Assembly (NCBI GenBank): GCA_002284855.1
Contig: CP015603.1
Span: 186,001 to 250,000 of the forward strand
Direction of reading: 5' to 3'
DNA length: 64,000 nucleotides
Origin: Actinobacteria bacterium IMCC25003
GTDB taxonomy: Bacteria > Actinomycetota > Actinomycetes > Nanopelagicales > Nanopelagicaceae
In this document: positions 56,107 through 64,000 of the stretch, piece by piece
Layout of the letters: each line of letters starts with the position of its first letter
Position numbering within the stretch: the first letter of the stretch is position 1
Translations under genes and position numbers: made by a program
Notes under the pieces: generated by a model
Databases searched by the model: none
The model's input: only the letters and a program-made list of their open reading frames with translations
What the model was told of the DNA's origin: nothing

Positions 56107-56619
56107 ATGACTTCAACAGCGACTCTACATACAACACTCGGCGATATCGTTATCGAGCTCTTTCCTAATCACGCACCAAAGACTGTAGAAAATTTTGTCG
56201 GTCTTGCAACAGGTACAAAGGAGTGGACCGATCCACGCACAGGTAAGAAATCCAACGAGAATCTTTACGACGGAACTATCTTTCACCGCGTCATCAGCGG
56301 CTTCATGATTCAAGGTGGAGACCCACTTGGTCAGGGATTCGGCGGACCGGGATATCAGTTCGCTGATGAATTCCACGGCGAACTTCAATTTGATCGCCCA
56401 TACATCCTTGCGATGGCTAACTCAGGACCAGGCACAAATGGTTCACAGTTCTTCATCACTGTTGCACCAACAACTTGGCTCAACCGCAAGCACACAATCT
56501 TCGGTGAAGTAAAAGATGCTGCATCTCAGGCTGTTGTCGACAAGATTGGTTCAACACCAACTGGCGCACAAGATAAGCCTGAAACGCCTGTCGTCATCAA
56601 TAGCGTCACAATCGCTTAA
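56107..56619 (+). CDS. ppiA: Cyclophilin-type peptidyl-prolyl isomerase
   Basis: 170 aa cytoplasmic cyclophilin: ATLHTTLGDIVIELFPNHAPKTVENFVGLA, FHRVISGFMIQGGDP, LAMANSGPGTNGSQFFITV and WLNRKHTIFGEV. Catalyses cis-trans proline isomerisation. Located between gyrA-tRNAs and crgA as in other Actinobacteria. Confidence 0.96.
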   Translation: MTSTATLHTTLGDIVIELFPNHAPKTVENFVGLATGTKEWTDPRTGKKSNENLYDGTIFHRVISGFMIQGGDPLGQGFGGPGYQFADEFHGELQFDRPYILAMANSGPGTNGSQFFITVAPTTWLNRKHTIFGEVKDAASQAVVDKIGSTPTGAQDKPETPVVINSVTIA

Positions 56620-56631
56620 TTTCTTAAACGC

Positions 56632-57186
56632 ATGAAGCAGCGATCAGCAGTACTTACGCTGATCACTGTTATCTGCGCCTTCTATCTCTGGGAGCTTGTT
56701 GATTCAGGGATTATCGGAACCTTTGCGCTCTACGGAATCGATCTACTCAAGGTAACTAATGAGTGGTATCGACTTGTCACTGTCGCGCTGATTCACGATA
56801 ACTCGAGCACAATCCCCATTCACTTAGCCTTCAACATGATTGCGCTGCATTCACTTGGCACACCCATTGAAACCATACTGGGACGCACTAAATTTTTGAT
56901 TATCTTCTTTATTTCATTAATCGGTGGATCACTGACATCAGCGATGTTTCTTGGTTATAACGGCTACTCCATCGGAGTATCAGGAGCCGTCTTCGGACTC
57001 TTCGGCGCGTGGATAGTGATCGGCCGCAAGATCGGCGTTGAAGTAAAGAGCACTCTCGTTATTGTGGGACTGAACTTCGCACTTGGATTCACCATCGGCG
57101 GCGTCGATTGGCGCGCCCACCTCGGCGGCTTACTAACAGGAGCGGCAGTCACTAAGTTGATAATGGAAAGTACTTCTCGAAAATAA
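56632..57186 (+). CDS. Rhomboid family intramembrane serine protease
   Basis: 184 aa. Catalytic Ser118 in GVSGAVFGLFGAW and His163 in WRAHLGGLLTGA, with the HLAFNM motif (N68). About six membrane helices, the minimal rhomboid core. Twelve bases after ppiA and probably cotranscribed. Substrates unknown. Confidence 0.92.
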   Translation: MKQRSAVLTLITVICAFYLWELVDSGIIGTFALYGIDLLKVTNEWYRLVTVALIHDNSSTIPIHLAFNMIALHSLGTPIETILGRTKFLIIFFISLIGGSLTSAMFLGYNGYSIGVSGAVFGLFGAWIVIGRKIGVEVKSTLVIVGLNFALGFTIGGVDWRAHLGGLLTGAAVTKLIMESTSRK

Positions 57187-57192
57187 ATCGAA

Positions 57193-57235
57193 GGATGAAA
57201 CTCTAGGCGCGATTGTTAGCGCCGAGTTTGCATCC
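57193..57235. terminator. Hairpin between convergent rhomboid and Fe-S genes
   Basis: Sixteen pairs in three blocks (GGATG/CATCC, AAACTC/GAGTTT, GGCGC/GCGCC) with small bulges and an eight-base loop. On the minus strand a T-rich run (TTCGATTTATTTT) follows, so it mainly ends the Fe-S oxidoreductase transcript. Confidence 0.7.
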
Positions 57236-57240
57236 GAGGA

Positions 57241-59280
57241 TTATTGAGAGGATTTAACATTACGCAAAAGTACTTGAGCAACATCCAATACTTCAACGTC
57301 TGACTGACGCGCCACCATGCCATCGCCAATCATGATGCGACAGAACGGGCAACCGACAGCAACTTCTTGAACGCCGGTATCGATAGCTTCATCGACGCGA
57401 TTGAGGTTGATGCGAGTACCGATCTTCTCTTCCATCCACATACGTCCACCACCACCACCGCAGCAGAATGAACGCTCTTGATTACGTGGCATCTCTTCAA
57501 TGTCGCAGCCAGATGCTTCAAGGAGTTCACGAGGTGGTGCATAAATCTGATTGTGGCGACCTAAGTAGCAAGGATCGTGGAAGGTAATTTTCTGATCGGC
57601 TTTATGCGGTGAAGTCTTTAACTTTCCCTCTTTTACTAGGGTATTAAGAAGCTGGGTGTGGTGGAGCATCTGCAATTCATAACCACTCTGCGCATAATCT
57701 TTGCCGATTGTTGTAAAGCAATGAGGGCAGGTAACGACAACTTTCTTTACACCACGTTTTCCGAATGTCTCTTTAAATGTTTCAATATTTTCTCGAGAGA
57801 GAATTTGATATAAAAATTCATTTCCTGAGCGGCGTGCCGAATCTCCCGTGCATGTCTCGCGCTTTCCGAGAACTGCAAAGTTCACTCCTGCCATATGCAA
57901 AAGTTCTGCAACAGCCTTTGTTGTCTTCTTCGCACGCTCTTCATATGCACCAGCGCAACCGACCCAGAACAAGTACTCAACTTCTTCAGGGAGTTCTCCG
58001 CTAACAACTCGAACCGGGAAGTCACATTCAGCTATCCAGCTTTCACGATCTTGTTTATTTGCGCCCCACGGATTGCCTGACTTTTCAAGGTTGCGGAATG
58101 TTCCACCGAGCTCTGATGGAAATTCGGATTCAACGAGAACTTGGAAACGGCGCATATTGACGATGTGGTCCACATGTTCGATATCGACCGGACACTCTTC
58201 GACGCATGCACCACACGATGTACATGACCATAAGACATCAAGATCGATAGGCGCGTTTTCGCCAACAAGGTTCTCGGTCTCTACAACCTTCGCCATCGCG
58301 TGATCGCGCATCGCCATAATCAACAACTTGGGAGATAACGGCTTATCTGTATGCCAAGCAGGGCATTGCGATTGGCAGCGACCGCACTCGGTACAGCTGG
58401 TCATATCCAGCAAGCCCTTCCACGAGATATCACCGCGTGTACCGAGGCCAAAGACATCATCTTCTGCAGGATCTTCAAAGTTAACTGGCTTGCCCTTTGA
58501 AAGCATTTCAGGAAGCGCACCGAGCGATGGCTTATCAATATTGCGCTTGTAGAAGATATTGAAGAATGCCAAGAAGCGGTGCCATGCAATACCCATGGTG
58601 AGATTTGAGGCAATCACAATGAACCAAGCCATCGACACAACAATTTTGAGCGTTGCAACAATAACGATTGCGCTTTCGATAGAAGCTGTAGACATTGATT
58701 TAAATGCAAGAACTGCTGGCCACGAAATTGCGTAATGCCAATTCCATGAAGTTTCACCTGCGAGTGCGCCTTCAAGGCCGCGAAGTGCAATGACGCAGAA
58801 AACTACGGCGAGAATCGTTGCCTCAACGTAATACGCCTTACCCATACCTGAACCGCTAAAGCGATTAAGCATTCTGAATCGCGTTACTTGGCGAATTCCA
58901 ATCAGAGTTACGATGCTAACTCCAGTGAGCGCTGCAATTACTTCTGCAAAGAGTTCGTATCCAACGAAGTGACCGATTATCGGTAGTGCAAAATCAGGGT
59001 TGATAACTTGGCCATATGCGGTAACCAGTGTTCCGAAGAGCGCACCGAAACCAATCATCACAAACCAGTGAGCAATACCTGTTCCGGTGAAGTTGAGCAT
59101 TTTTGTATGGCACAGAACTTCTTTGAGCATATTCTTAAAACGCACAGATTTATCGTTGCTACGGGTTGGATCTGGTTGCTGCTGCTTATACATCGCGATG
59201 AGCTGGCGAACTCGAATCGCAAGAAGAACTAGTGCAAATGCCGTAATCAGATAAGAGATGGCTGCTAGCGCTAACTTCAT
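57241..59280 (-). CDS. Membrane Fe-S oxidoreductase with CCG domains, EtfD-like
   Basis: 679 aa. An N-terminal membrane domain of about five or six helices (to about 240), two 4Fe-4S motifs (C296-C299-C302-C306 and C353-C356-C359-C363), then two cysteine-rich CCG domains (ending FCCGGGGGRMWMEE) as in heterodisulfide reductase. The architecture matches Rv0338c (EtfD) of M. tuberculosis, which passes electrons from ETF to the respiratory chain. Neighbour lldD raises the option that it serves hydroxy-acid oxidation instead. Confidence 0.82.
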   Translation of the reverse strand: MKLALAAISYLITAFALVLLAIRVRQLIAMYKQQQPDPTRSNDKSVRFKNMLKEVLCHTKMLNFTGTGIAHWFVMIGFGALFGTLVTAYGQVINPDFALPIIGHFVGYELFAEVIAALTGVSIVTLIGIRQVTRFRMLNRFSGSGMGKAYYVEATILAVVFCVIALRGLEGALAGETSWNWHYAISWPAVLAFKSMSTASIESAIVIVATLKIVVSMAWFIVIASNLTMGIAWHRFLAFFNIFYKRNIDKPSLGALPEMLSKGKPVNFEDPAEDDVFGLGTRGDISWKGLLDMTSCTECGRCQSQCPAWHTDKPLSPKLLIMAMRDHAMAKVVETENLVGENAPIDLDVLWSCTSCGACVEECPVDIEHVDHIVNMRRFQVLVESEFPSELGGTFRNLEKSGNPWGANKQDRESWIAECDFPVRVVSGELPEEVEYLFWVGCAGAYEERAKKTTKAVAELLHMAGVNFAVLGKRETCTGDSARRSGNEFLYQILSRENIETFKETFGKRGVKKVVVTCPHCFTTIGKDYAQSGYELQMLHHTQLLNTLVKEGKLKTSPHKADQKITFHDPCYLGRHNQIYAPPRELLEASGCDIEEMPRNQERSFCCGGGGGRMWMEEKIGTRINLNRVDEAIDTGVQEVAVGCPFCRIMIGDGMVARQSDVEVLDVAQVLLRNVKSSQ

Positions 59281-59293
59281 AAACGCTAGGGTA
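59281..59293 (-). promoter_or_regulatory. Leaderless promoter -10 of the Fe-S oxidoreductase
   Basis: TACCCT, seven bases, ATG on the minus strand, just after the lldD stop; suggests separate transcription. Confidence 0.45.
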
Positions 59294-59297
59294 ATCG

Positions 59298-60527
59298 TTA
59301 TTGGCGATTTAGGAAGCGAACATGCTTCGGAGTTAACTCATCGAGAGAGTTCACACCAAGCAACTTCATATTACGAACCATCTGAGTGCGCATGATTTCA
59401 AGCGCTCTCTCGACTCCATCTTGCCCGCCAGCCATAAGGCCATAGAGATAAGCGCGTCCCACATAGGTGAATTGAGCGCCAAGAGCTACCGCCGCAAGGA
59501 CATCAGCACCGTGCATGATGCCGGTATCGATGTGAATTTCGTAATCCTTCTTAAATTCCTTCTTAATATCTGCAAGTAAGTGCAACATAATCGGTGCACG
59601 ATCGAGCTGACGTCCTCCATGATTGGAGAGAAGAATTGCATCAGCGCCCAACTTGGCAGCTTTCTTGGCATCTTCCAGGTTCTGAATTCCCTTAACAGTC
59701 AGCGTTCCATCCCATTGCTGGCGGATCCACTTGAGATCCTCCCAGGTCATTGTTGGGTCGAACATGTAGTCAAGAAGTTCGCCAACAGTTCCTTCCCAGT
59801 TCTTCATCGAGGCAAATTCGATAGAAGGCGTAGTGAGAAAGTTGATCCACCAGGCTGGCCGTGGAATTGCATTAATAACTGTGCCAGCGGTTAAGCGAGG
59901 CGGAACAGTTAAACCGTTTCGGTAATCGCGGATGCGTTGACCTGCAGCCGGAACATCGACGGTGAGAACAAGATTCTTTACACCGGCACGCTTTGCTCGT
60001 TCAACAAGAGCCATACTCCCATCGCGGTCTTTCCACATATAGAGCTGGAACCAGTTGCGTCCACCTGGAGCTGAGGCAACAACATCTTCAATAGTTGTTG
60101 TGCCAAGAGTTGAGAGAGTAAAGGGAATACCAAATTTTTCTGCGGCTCGCGCACCTGCGATTTCTCCCTCTGTCTGCATCATGCGAGTAAAGCCAGTAGG
60201 TGCAATTCCGAGTGGCATGGAGAAAGTTTCGCCAAGTGCCGTGCGAGTTAAATCTGCAGTGGATACATCTTTAAGAATGCTGGGGATGAATTCGAGATCG
60301 CGAAATGCCTGACGTGCACGCTCGAGACTTACTTCGCTCTCTGCTGATCCATCGGTGTAATCAAAAGGACCTTTGGGAGTGCGCTTCTTCGCGATATCGC
60401 GAAGATCCCAGATTGTGTACGCCCTCTCTAAACGGCGCTTCTTGCGCCGAAGAGTAGGTAGCGAGAATTGAAGAAGAGGAGCAAGCTCAGAGGGTTTCGG
60501 GAACTGACGTTTAACGTTCTTACCCAT
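59298..60527 (-). CDS. lldD: FMN-dependent L-lactate dehydrogenase / alpha-hydroxy-acid oxidase
   Basis: 409 aa. FMN barrel with catalytic His303 and Arg306 in SNHGGRQLD, and PLGIAPTGFTRMMQTEGEIAGARAA, WFQLYMWKDRD and VKGIQNLEDA. Close in sequence pattern to mycobacterial LldD2, so quinone-linked L-lactate oxidation is likely; glycolate or another 2-hydroxy acid is possible. Seventeen bases before the Fe-S oxidoreductase gene. Confidence 0.9.
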   Translation of the reverse strand: MGKNVKRQFPKPSELAPLLQFSLPTLRRKKRRLERAYTIWDLRDIAKKRTPKGPFDYTDGSAESEVSLERARQAFRDLEFIPSILKDVSTADLTRTALGETFSMPLGIAPTGFTRMMQTEGEIAGARAAEKFGIPFTLSTLGTTTIEDVVASAPGGRNWFQLYMWKDRDGSMALVERAKRAGVKNLVLTVDVPAAGQRIRDYRNGLTVPPRLTAGTVINAIPRPAWWINFLTTPSIEFASMKNWEGTVGELLDYMFDPTMTWEDLKWIRQQWDGTLTVKGIQNLEDAKKAAKLGADAILLSNHGGRQLDRAPIMLHLLADIKKEFKKDYEIHIDTGIMHGADVLAAVALGAQFTYVGRAYLYGLMAGGQDGVERALEIMRTQMVRNMKLLGVNSLDELTPKHVRFLNRQ

Positions 60528-60554
60528 GAGAAATCACTCTTGGTTAGTTATTCT

Positions 60555-60821
60555 TTAGCGCCACTTAGTTGCGAGTGAGAAACCAACTGCAATAAAGCTG
60601 AAACCAATGATCATGTTCCATGCGCCTATTCCTGGAATTGGATAAGCAGTCTGGCTGACATAGAAGATAACGATCCAGAGCAAACCGATAAGGAAGTTAG
60701 TGACCATTACTGGAGCAAGCCATGATGGGCTCTCGAGAATTGGTGACTCTTCCGCGATGTGGTGCTGCTCTTCGTGAGCGTGACGCTCGGCGACCTTCTT
60801 ACGCAATTTCGACTTTGGCAT
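60555..60821 (-). CDS. crgA: Cell division protein CrgA
   Basis: 88 aa. Basic N-terminus (MPKSKLRKKVAERHAHEEQ), then two membrane helices (WLAPVMVTNFLIGLLWIVIFYV and WNMIIGFSFIAVGFSLATKW). Actinobacterial septation factor that bridges FtsZ, PBPs and CwsA. The start at 60821 fits the family and has a leaderless -10; an in-frame ATG seven codons upstream does not. Confidence 0.93.
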   Translation of the reverse strand: MPKSKLRKKVAERHAHEEQHHIAEESPILESPSWLAPVMVTNFLIGLLWIVIFYVSQTAYPIPGIGAWNMIIGFSFIAVGFSLATKWR

Positions 60822-60834
60822 GGAGCCTAGGTTA
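60822..60834 (-). promoter_or_regulatory. Leaderless promoter -10 of crgA
   Basis: TAACCT, seven bases, ATG on the minus strand, inside a 28-bp gap shared with trpG. Confidence 0.5.
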
Positions 60835-60837
60835 CAG

Positions 60838-60849
60838 CACAATTACCGC
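60838..60849 (+). promoter_or_regulatory. Possible leaderless -10 of trpG
   Basis: CACAAT, six bases, ATG. The first base departs from TANNNT, so it is weaker than the rest. Confidence 0.3.
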
Positions 60850-61479
60850 ATGGCTCGAATCCTCGTCATCGATAACTATGACTCCTTCGTCTTCAATCTG
60901 GTGCAGTACCTGCAGCAGTTGGGCGCAGAGTGCACCGTTGTTCGCAATGACGAAGTCGAAGCTAGTGAGGCAGGTAAGTACGACGGAGTCCTCATCTCTC
61001 CAGGGCCAGGAACTCCCGATAAAGCAGGCGTCAGTATTGCGATGATCAATTACTGCGCAGAAAACTCAATTCCACTCTTTGGAGTTTGTCTCGGACATCA
61101 AGCTATTGGTGAAGCATTCGGCGCAACTGTTTCTCGTGCACCTGAATTACTTCATGGAAAAACTTCACAAGTAATTCATAACGGTGCAGGCGTTCTTGCA
61201 AATCTTCCATCACCATTTACTGCAACTCGCTATCACTCACTTGCTGTCGAACGCGACACCGTTCCTGCCGTTCTAGAAATTACTGGTTCAACTGAATCAG
61301 GTGTTGTCATGTCCATGCGCCATGCAACTCTTCCTATCGAAGGCGTTCAGTTCCATCCAGAGTCAGTGTTAACAGAGCATGGCCACCAGATGCTTGCTAA
61401 CTGGTTAGTAAAGTGCGGAGATCTCGATGCACCAAAGCGTGCAGTCGGTTTATCTCCGGTAGTTGGCAGTTCTAAATAA
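60850..61479 (+). CDS. trpG: Glutamine amidotransferase, anthranilate / aminodeoxychorismate synthase component II
   Basis: 209 aa class I glutaminase. Catalytic triad Cys80 (LFGVCLGHQAIGEAFG), His169 and Glu171 (GVQFHPES); the start MARILVIDNYDSFVFNLVQYL is typical. It supplies ammonia to TrpE and/or PabB, neither in the window, and may serve both. The start at 60850 is chosen because ten upstream codons run into crgA. Confidence 0.92.
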   Translation: MARILVIDNYDSFVFNLVQYLQQLGAECTVVRNDEVEASEAGKYDGVLISPGPGTPDKAGVSIAMINYCAENSIPLFGVCLGHQAIGEAFGATVSRAPELLHGKTSQVIHNGAGVLANLPSPFTATRYHSLAVERDTVPAVLEITGSTESGVVMSMRHATLPIEGVQFHPESVLTEHGHQMLANWLVKCGDLDAPKRAVGLSPVVGSSK

Positions 61480-61480
61480 T

Positions 61481-63028
61481 TTACGGCTGACGATTAATCG
61501 TAATTGTTACTGACTTACCGATTGTCTGTGTGGTTCCAGCTTCTGGTGCTTGGCGAATAACAACTCCTGCAGGTTGTGCAGAGTCATAGTCATAAAATTC
61601 TTTGATCAAGAAGCCTGCTTGAATAAGTAGAGTCTTGGCTTGAATTGCTTCAATCCCAATCAAGTTTGGAACGGTAACTTCACCACTTGCGATTGTGAGA
61701 ATGACAGAGCTTCCTGCTTCAGTGACTGAACCAACTGCCGGCATCACATCGAGAACGGTTCCTTGTGGTTGATCTGAAGGAGATGCGATTGTTTGAGAGA
61801 CGAGAAGACCGACTGAGGTAAGGGCAGAGCGGGCATCAATCAACGACATACCGATGAGATTGTCAGGAACGATGGCATCTCCTGGTCCATCGGAGATTGT
61901 AAGAATTACCGAAGAACCAACTTTTGCATGAGTTGTAGCCAATGGAAGTTGGCTCGCTACGCGGTCGCGAGGAATAACGCCATCGTGAGCATGTTTGATG
62001 GTGATCGAGTAATCAGAGAGGAGGGCGCGGGCCATCTCTTCACTGAGTCCCACAACGTTAGGAACCATTGGTCCTGAATCAGTCCCGCCACCGCTCATCA
62101 ATAAGCCTGAAATTGCTAGCGCCATCGCTGCAAAGAATGAACCGCCAAAGACGATTGCGCGACGACGAGTCATAAATGGTGGAGTGACAACCTTTGTTGT
62201 TACCTCTTCACCAGCGCGAACCTTTGCAATGTCATCGAGCATTGCTTGTGCACTTTGGTAACGATCTTCAGGTTTCTTAGAAAGTGCGACAGCTAATACA
62301 GTTTCGATCCCTTCAGGAAGATCTGCTTTGAGAGTGCGAACAAGTGGTGCCGTACTGGATGCATGTTGATATGCAATGGAGACGGGAGTTTCGCCGGTAA
62401 ATGGTGGCTCACCTGTAAGGAGTTCGAAGAGCAGACAGCCTGTTGAATAGATATCGCTCCGTGAATCGGCAGGTTCACCCACTGCTTGTTCTGGAGATAG
62501 GTATTGCGCAGTACCAACAACGTTCCATGTACTTGTCAGCGTTGCGCCGAGATCATCCATAGCGCGAGCGATTCCGAAGTCCATCACCTTTACATCGCCG
62601 CCATCGGTAATCATGACGTTGGCAGGTTTGATGTCGCGGTGAATGATGTGGCGCTCGTGCGAATATTCAAGGCCAGCGAGAATTCCCTCTGCAATTTCGA
62701 GAGCGCGATTTAACGGAAGTCGTTCACCTTGATGGATAAGTTCGCGAAGGGTGTGGCCAGAGACAAGCTCCATCACTATGTATGGCGCTGGTTCTTCACC
62801 AGAATCGTAAACAGCAACGATGGCAGGATGATTAAGTCCTGCAGCAGCTTTTGCCTCTTTACGGAAACGTGAAACAAATGCAGGATCTTTTGCAAGATCG
62901 CTGCGCAGAATCTTGATGGCTACTTCGCGTGAAAGGCGTTGATCTTGGGCGATATAGACATCGGCCATTCCGCCAGTACCGATCATCTGACCGAGTTGAT
63001 AGCGGCCGCCGAGCAATGAGTTCATCAT
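61481..63028 (-). CDS. pknB: PASTA-domain serine/threonine protein kinase PknB
   Basis: 515 aa. Kinase domain at about 8-265 with VAIK (K39), HRDIKPANVM (D132), DFG (150-152) and an activation loop rich in Thr/Ser (TLTSTWNVVGT). A membrane helix at about 291-311 and three extracellular PASTA repeats (about 320-380, 385-450, 452-515) sense cell-wall fragments. Mycobacterial PknB has four. The ATG overlaps the pstP stop (ATGA). Possible target: the CwlM-like protein at 26-27 kb. Confidence 0.95.
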   Translation of the reverse strand: MMNSLLGGRYQLGQMIGTGGMADVYIAQDQRLSREVAIKILRSDLAKDPAFVSRFRKEAKAAAGLNHPAIVAVYDSGEEPAPYIVMELVSGHTLRELIHQGERLPLNRALEIAEGILAGLEYSHERHIIHRDIKPANVMITDGGDVKVMDFGIARAMDDLGATLTSTWNVVGTAQYLSPEQAVGEPADSRSDIYSTGCLLFELLTGEPPFTGETPVSIAYQHASSTAPLVRTLKADLPEGIETVLAVALSKKPEDRYQSAQAMLDDIAKVRAGEEVTTKVVTPPFMTRRRAIVFGGSFFAAMALAISGLLMSGGGTDSGPMVPNVVGLSEEMARALLSDYSITIKHAHDGVIPRDRVASQLPLATTHAKVGSSVILTISDGPGDAIVPDNLIGMSLIDARSALTSVGLLVSQTIASPSDQPQGTVLDVMPAVGSVTEAGSSVILTIASGEVTVPNLIGIEAIQAKTLLIQAGFLIKEFYDYDSAQPAGVVIRQAPEAGTTQTIGKSVTITINRQP

Positions 63029-63795
63029 TGAGCTGCTCCTATCTTTTCGGTTGAATCGGGTGGAACTTCTTCGACAATATCGGCAATTACTACAGTCACG
63101 TTATCGGGTGCACCATTGATATAGGTGGCATCGATGAGAGCGCCCACTGCTTCATCACGATCCTTGCCCTTAATCAGAGATTTAATCTCTTTCTCACTTA
63201 AAACTGAGCTCAATCCGTCGCTGCATACTAGGTAGCGATCCTTAACTTTTCCTTCGAATACAGGCAGCGGGAGTTCGAGATTTCCCTCACCCATCAAAAC
63301 TTGGGTAAGAACTGAGCGCTGCGGATGAGTTGCCACATCTGATTCAGAGATTGCACCTTGATTGAGAAGTTCTTGAATGACGGTGTGATCCACGCTGAGC
63401 TGTTCCAAAGTATTGCCACGTAAGCGATAGGCGCGGGAATCTCCAATGTGAAGGAGCGCTACTGAGTTATCGCGCAGGAATAGAGAGGTAAGAGTGGTTC
63501 CCATTCCTGAAAGCTCTGGGTTTTCGCTCACTGCGCTCTTGAGCGCTGCATCAATCTCGTGGAATGAGTTGAGATAGATGTCGTCGGCAGATTCTGAATC
63601 AATTTCAGGGTTGGTAAAGATTGCAGAAAGTTCGGAGAGAGTTGTGATTGCAATCTTCGATGCAACTTCGCCGGCAGCGTGTCCGCCCATTCCATCTGCA
63701 ACTGCAACAAGTCGCGAAGAAGCTAGCCCACTATCTTCATTCCCACTACGAACGAGGCCGACAGCAGATCGCGCAGATGTTGCGAAATAGCTCAT
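63025..63795 (-). CDS. pstP: PP2C family serine/threonine phosphatase
   Basis: 256 aa. Metal-binding residues are seen in RSGNEDSG (D21), VADGMGGHAAGEVAS (D34), CSDGLS and APDNVTVVIADI. It reverses PknB phosphorylation. I take MSYFATSARSAVGLVRSG as the start: the upstream frame adds 60 residues with no similarity and runs into the divergent gene. The C-terminal membrane helix found in mycobacterial PstP is missing. Confidence 0.94.
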   Translation of the reverse strand: MSYFATSARSAVGLVRSGNEDSGLASSRLVAVADGMGGHAAGEVASKIAITTLSELSAIFTNPEIDSESADDIYLNSFHEIDAALKSAVSENPELSGMGTTLTSLFLRDNSVALLHIGDSRAYRLRGNTLEQLSVDHTVIQELLNQGAISESDVATHPQRSVLTQVLMGEGNLELPLPVFEGKVKDRYLVCSDGLSSVLSEKEIKSLIKGKDRDEAVGALIDATYINGAPDNVTVVIADIVEEVPPDSTEKIGAAQ

Positions 63796-63808
63796 GCGGG
63801 TAAGCCTA
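63796..63808 (-). promoter_or_regulatory. Leaderless promoter -10 of pstP-pknB
   Basis: TAGGCT, seven bases, ATG on the minus strand. Back to back with the gdpD promoter in a 36-bp gap. Confidence 0.5.
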
Positions 63809-63818
63809 ATCTCTTTGC

Positions 63819-63831
63819 TACTCTCAGTCTC
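63819..63831 (+). promoter_or_regulatory. Leaderless promoter -10 of gdpD
   Basis: TACTCT, seven bases, ATG. Confidence 0.5.
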
Positions 63832-64000
63832 ATGCTGATCTACGCGCACCGTGGTGCAAGCGCTGACTTTCCAGAGCTCACCCTTGCCGCATATGAGGCT
63901 GCCGTCGCCCAAGGCGCCGATGGCTTTGAATGCGATGTGCGGTTGACCAAGGATGAAGTTCCGGTTCTCTGGCATAACGCGACCATGCTTGAGCGCGCGG
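63832..64000 (+). CDS. Glycerophosphodiester phosphodiesterase, 3' end outside window
   Basis: Only the first 56 codons are present. They contain the GDPD signatures YAHRGASADFPELTLAAYEAA (H6, R7) and GFECDVRLTKDEVPVLWHN (E33, D35, H48). It hydrolyses glycerophosphodiesters to glycerol-3-phosphate and an alcohol. No signal peptide, so it is probably cytoplasmic. The gene is cut by the window edge. Confidence 0.92.
   Translation, partial: MLIYAHRGASADFPELTLAAYEAAVAQGADGFECDVRLTKDEVPVLWHNATMLERA

Noticed and set aside
63796-63975. N-terminal extension of the PP2C phosphatase by 60 codons
   Set aside because: It runs antisense into gdpD and has no similarity; the family start and a leaderless -10 point to 63795.

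Overview
This window is the replication-origin region of a chromosome from a free-living actinobacterium. The gene order matches that of Mycobacterium tuberculosis in several blocks, and typical actinobacterial proteins are present: HspR with a HAIR operator, CrgA, a CwlM-like protein, DUF5318 and DUF6049 proteins, and a PASTA kinase with its PP2C phosphatase. Base composition by eye is moderate, well below most Actinobacteria. Intergenic gaps are very short, the cell-wall kinase locus is reduced, and many promoters look leaderless. Together these suggest a streamlined planktonic lineage such as the freshwater acI group (Nanopelagicales). That placement is inference; no marker gene such as 16S rRNA is present.

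Layout: (1) 1-8.7 kb: a truncated H+-pyrophosphatase gene, a sugar-use locus (GH1 beta-glucosidase, ABC importer without its own ATPase, LacI regulator) and dedA. (2) 8.7-11.8 kb: pyrE and a DUF1800/DUF1501 pair with a Tat signal. (3) 11.8-15.6 kb: dnaK-grpE-dnaJ-hspR behind a HAIR operator. (4) 15.6-20.3 kb: dciA, recF, dnaN, oriC and dnaA, all leftward. (5) 20.3-33.4 kb: rpmH-rnpA-yidD-yidC-khpB-rsmG-parA-parB rightward with two parS sites, then an aminotransferase, cwlM, trxA, trxB, murJ, a DUF6049-like gene and a NUDIX gene leftward, and pcnA/cca rightward. (6) 33.4-43.8 kb: MFS, DUF5318, ponA, a GT-C-like membrane protein, rpsF-ssb-rpsR-rplI, corA, dnaB and an EamA transporter. (7) 43.8-50 kb: acyl-CoA dehydrogenase, dcd, lemA-htpX and a two-component system. 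(8) 50-64 kb: gyrB-gyrA, tRNA-Ile and tRNA-Ala, an SbtA-like bicarbonate transporter, ppiA, rhomboid, an Fe-S oxidoreductase, lldD, crgA, trpG, pknB, pstP and a truncated gdpD.

The origin lies between dnaN and dnaA. It has DnaA boxes, a GC-rich clamp, TAG trinucleotide repeats that fit the DnaA-trio unwinding element, and an AT-rich run. More boxes sit upstream of dnaA and upstream of dnaB. The two parS sites are about 4-5 kb from the origin, one of them overlapping the rsmG start codon.

The most unusual signals are: the consistent promoter TANNNT (mostly TANNCT) placed 6-7 nt before the start codon of many genes, often as back-to-back pairs in intergenic gaps under 50 bp; the replichore swap that separates gyrBA from dnaA-recF; loss of rodA, pbpA and pknA from the pstP-pknB locus; and a CwlM-like amidase that lacks its zinc-binding signature. 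I found no mobile element, prophage, CRISPR array or clearly new multi-gene system; the novelty here is in regulation and origin architecture.
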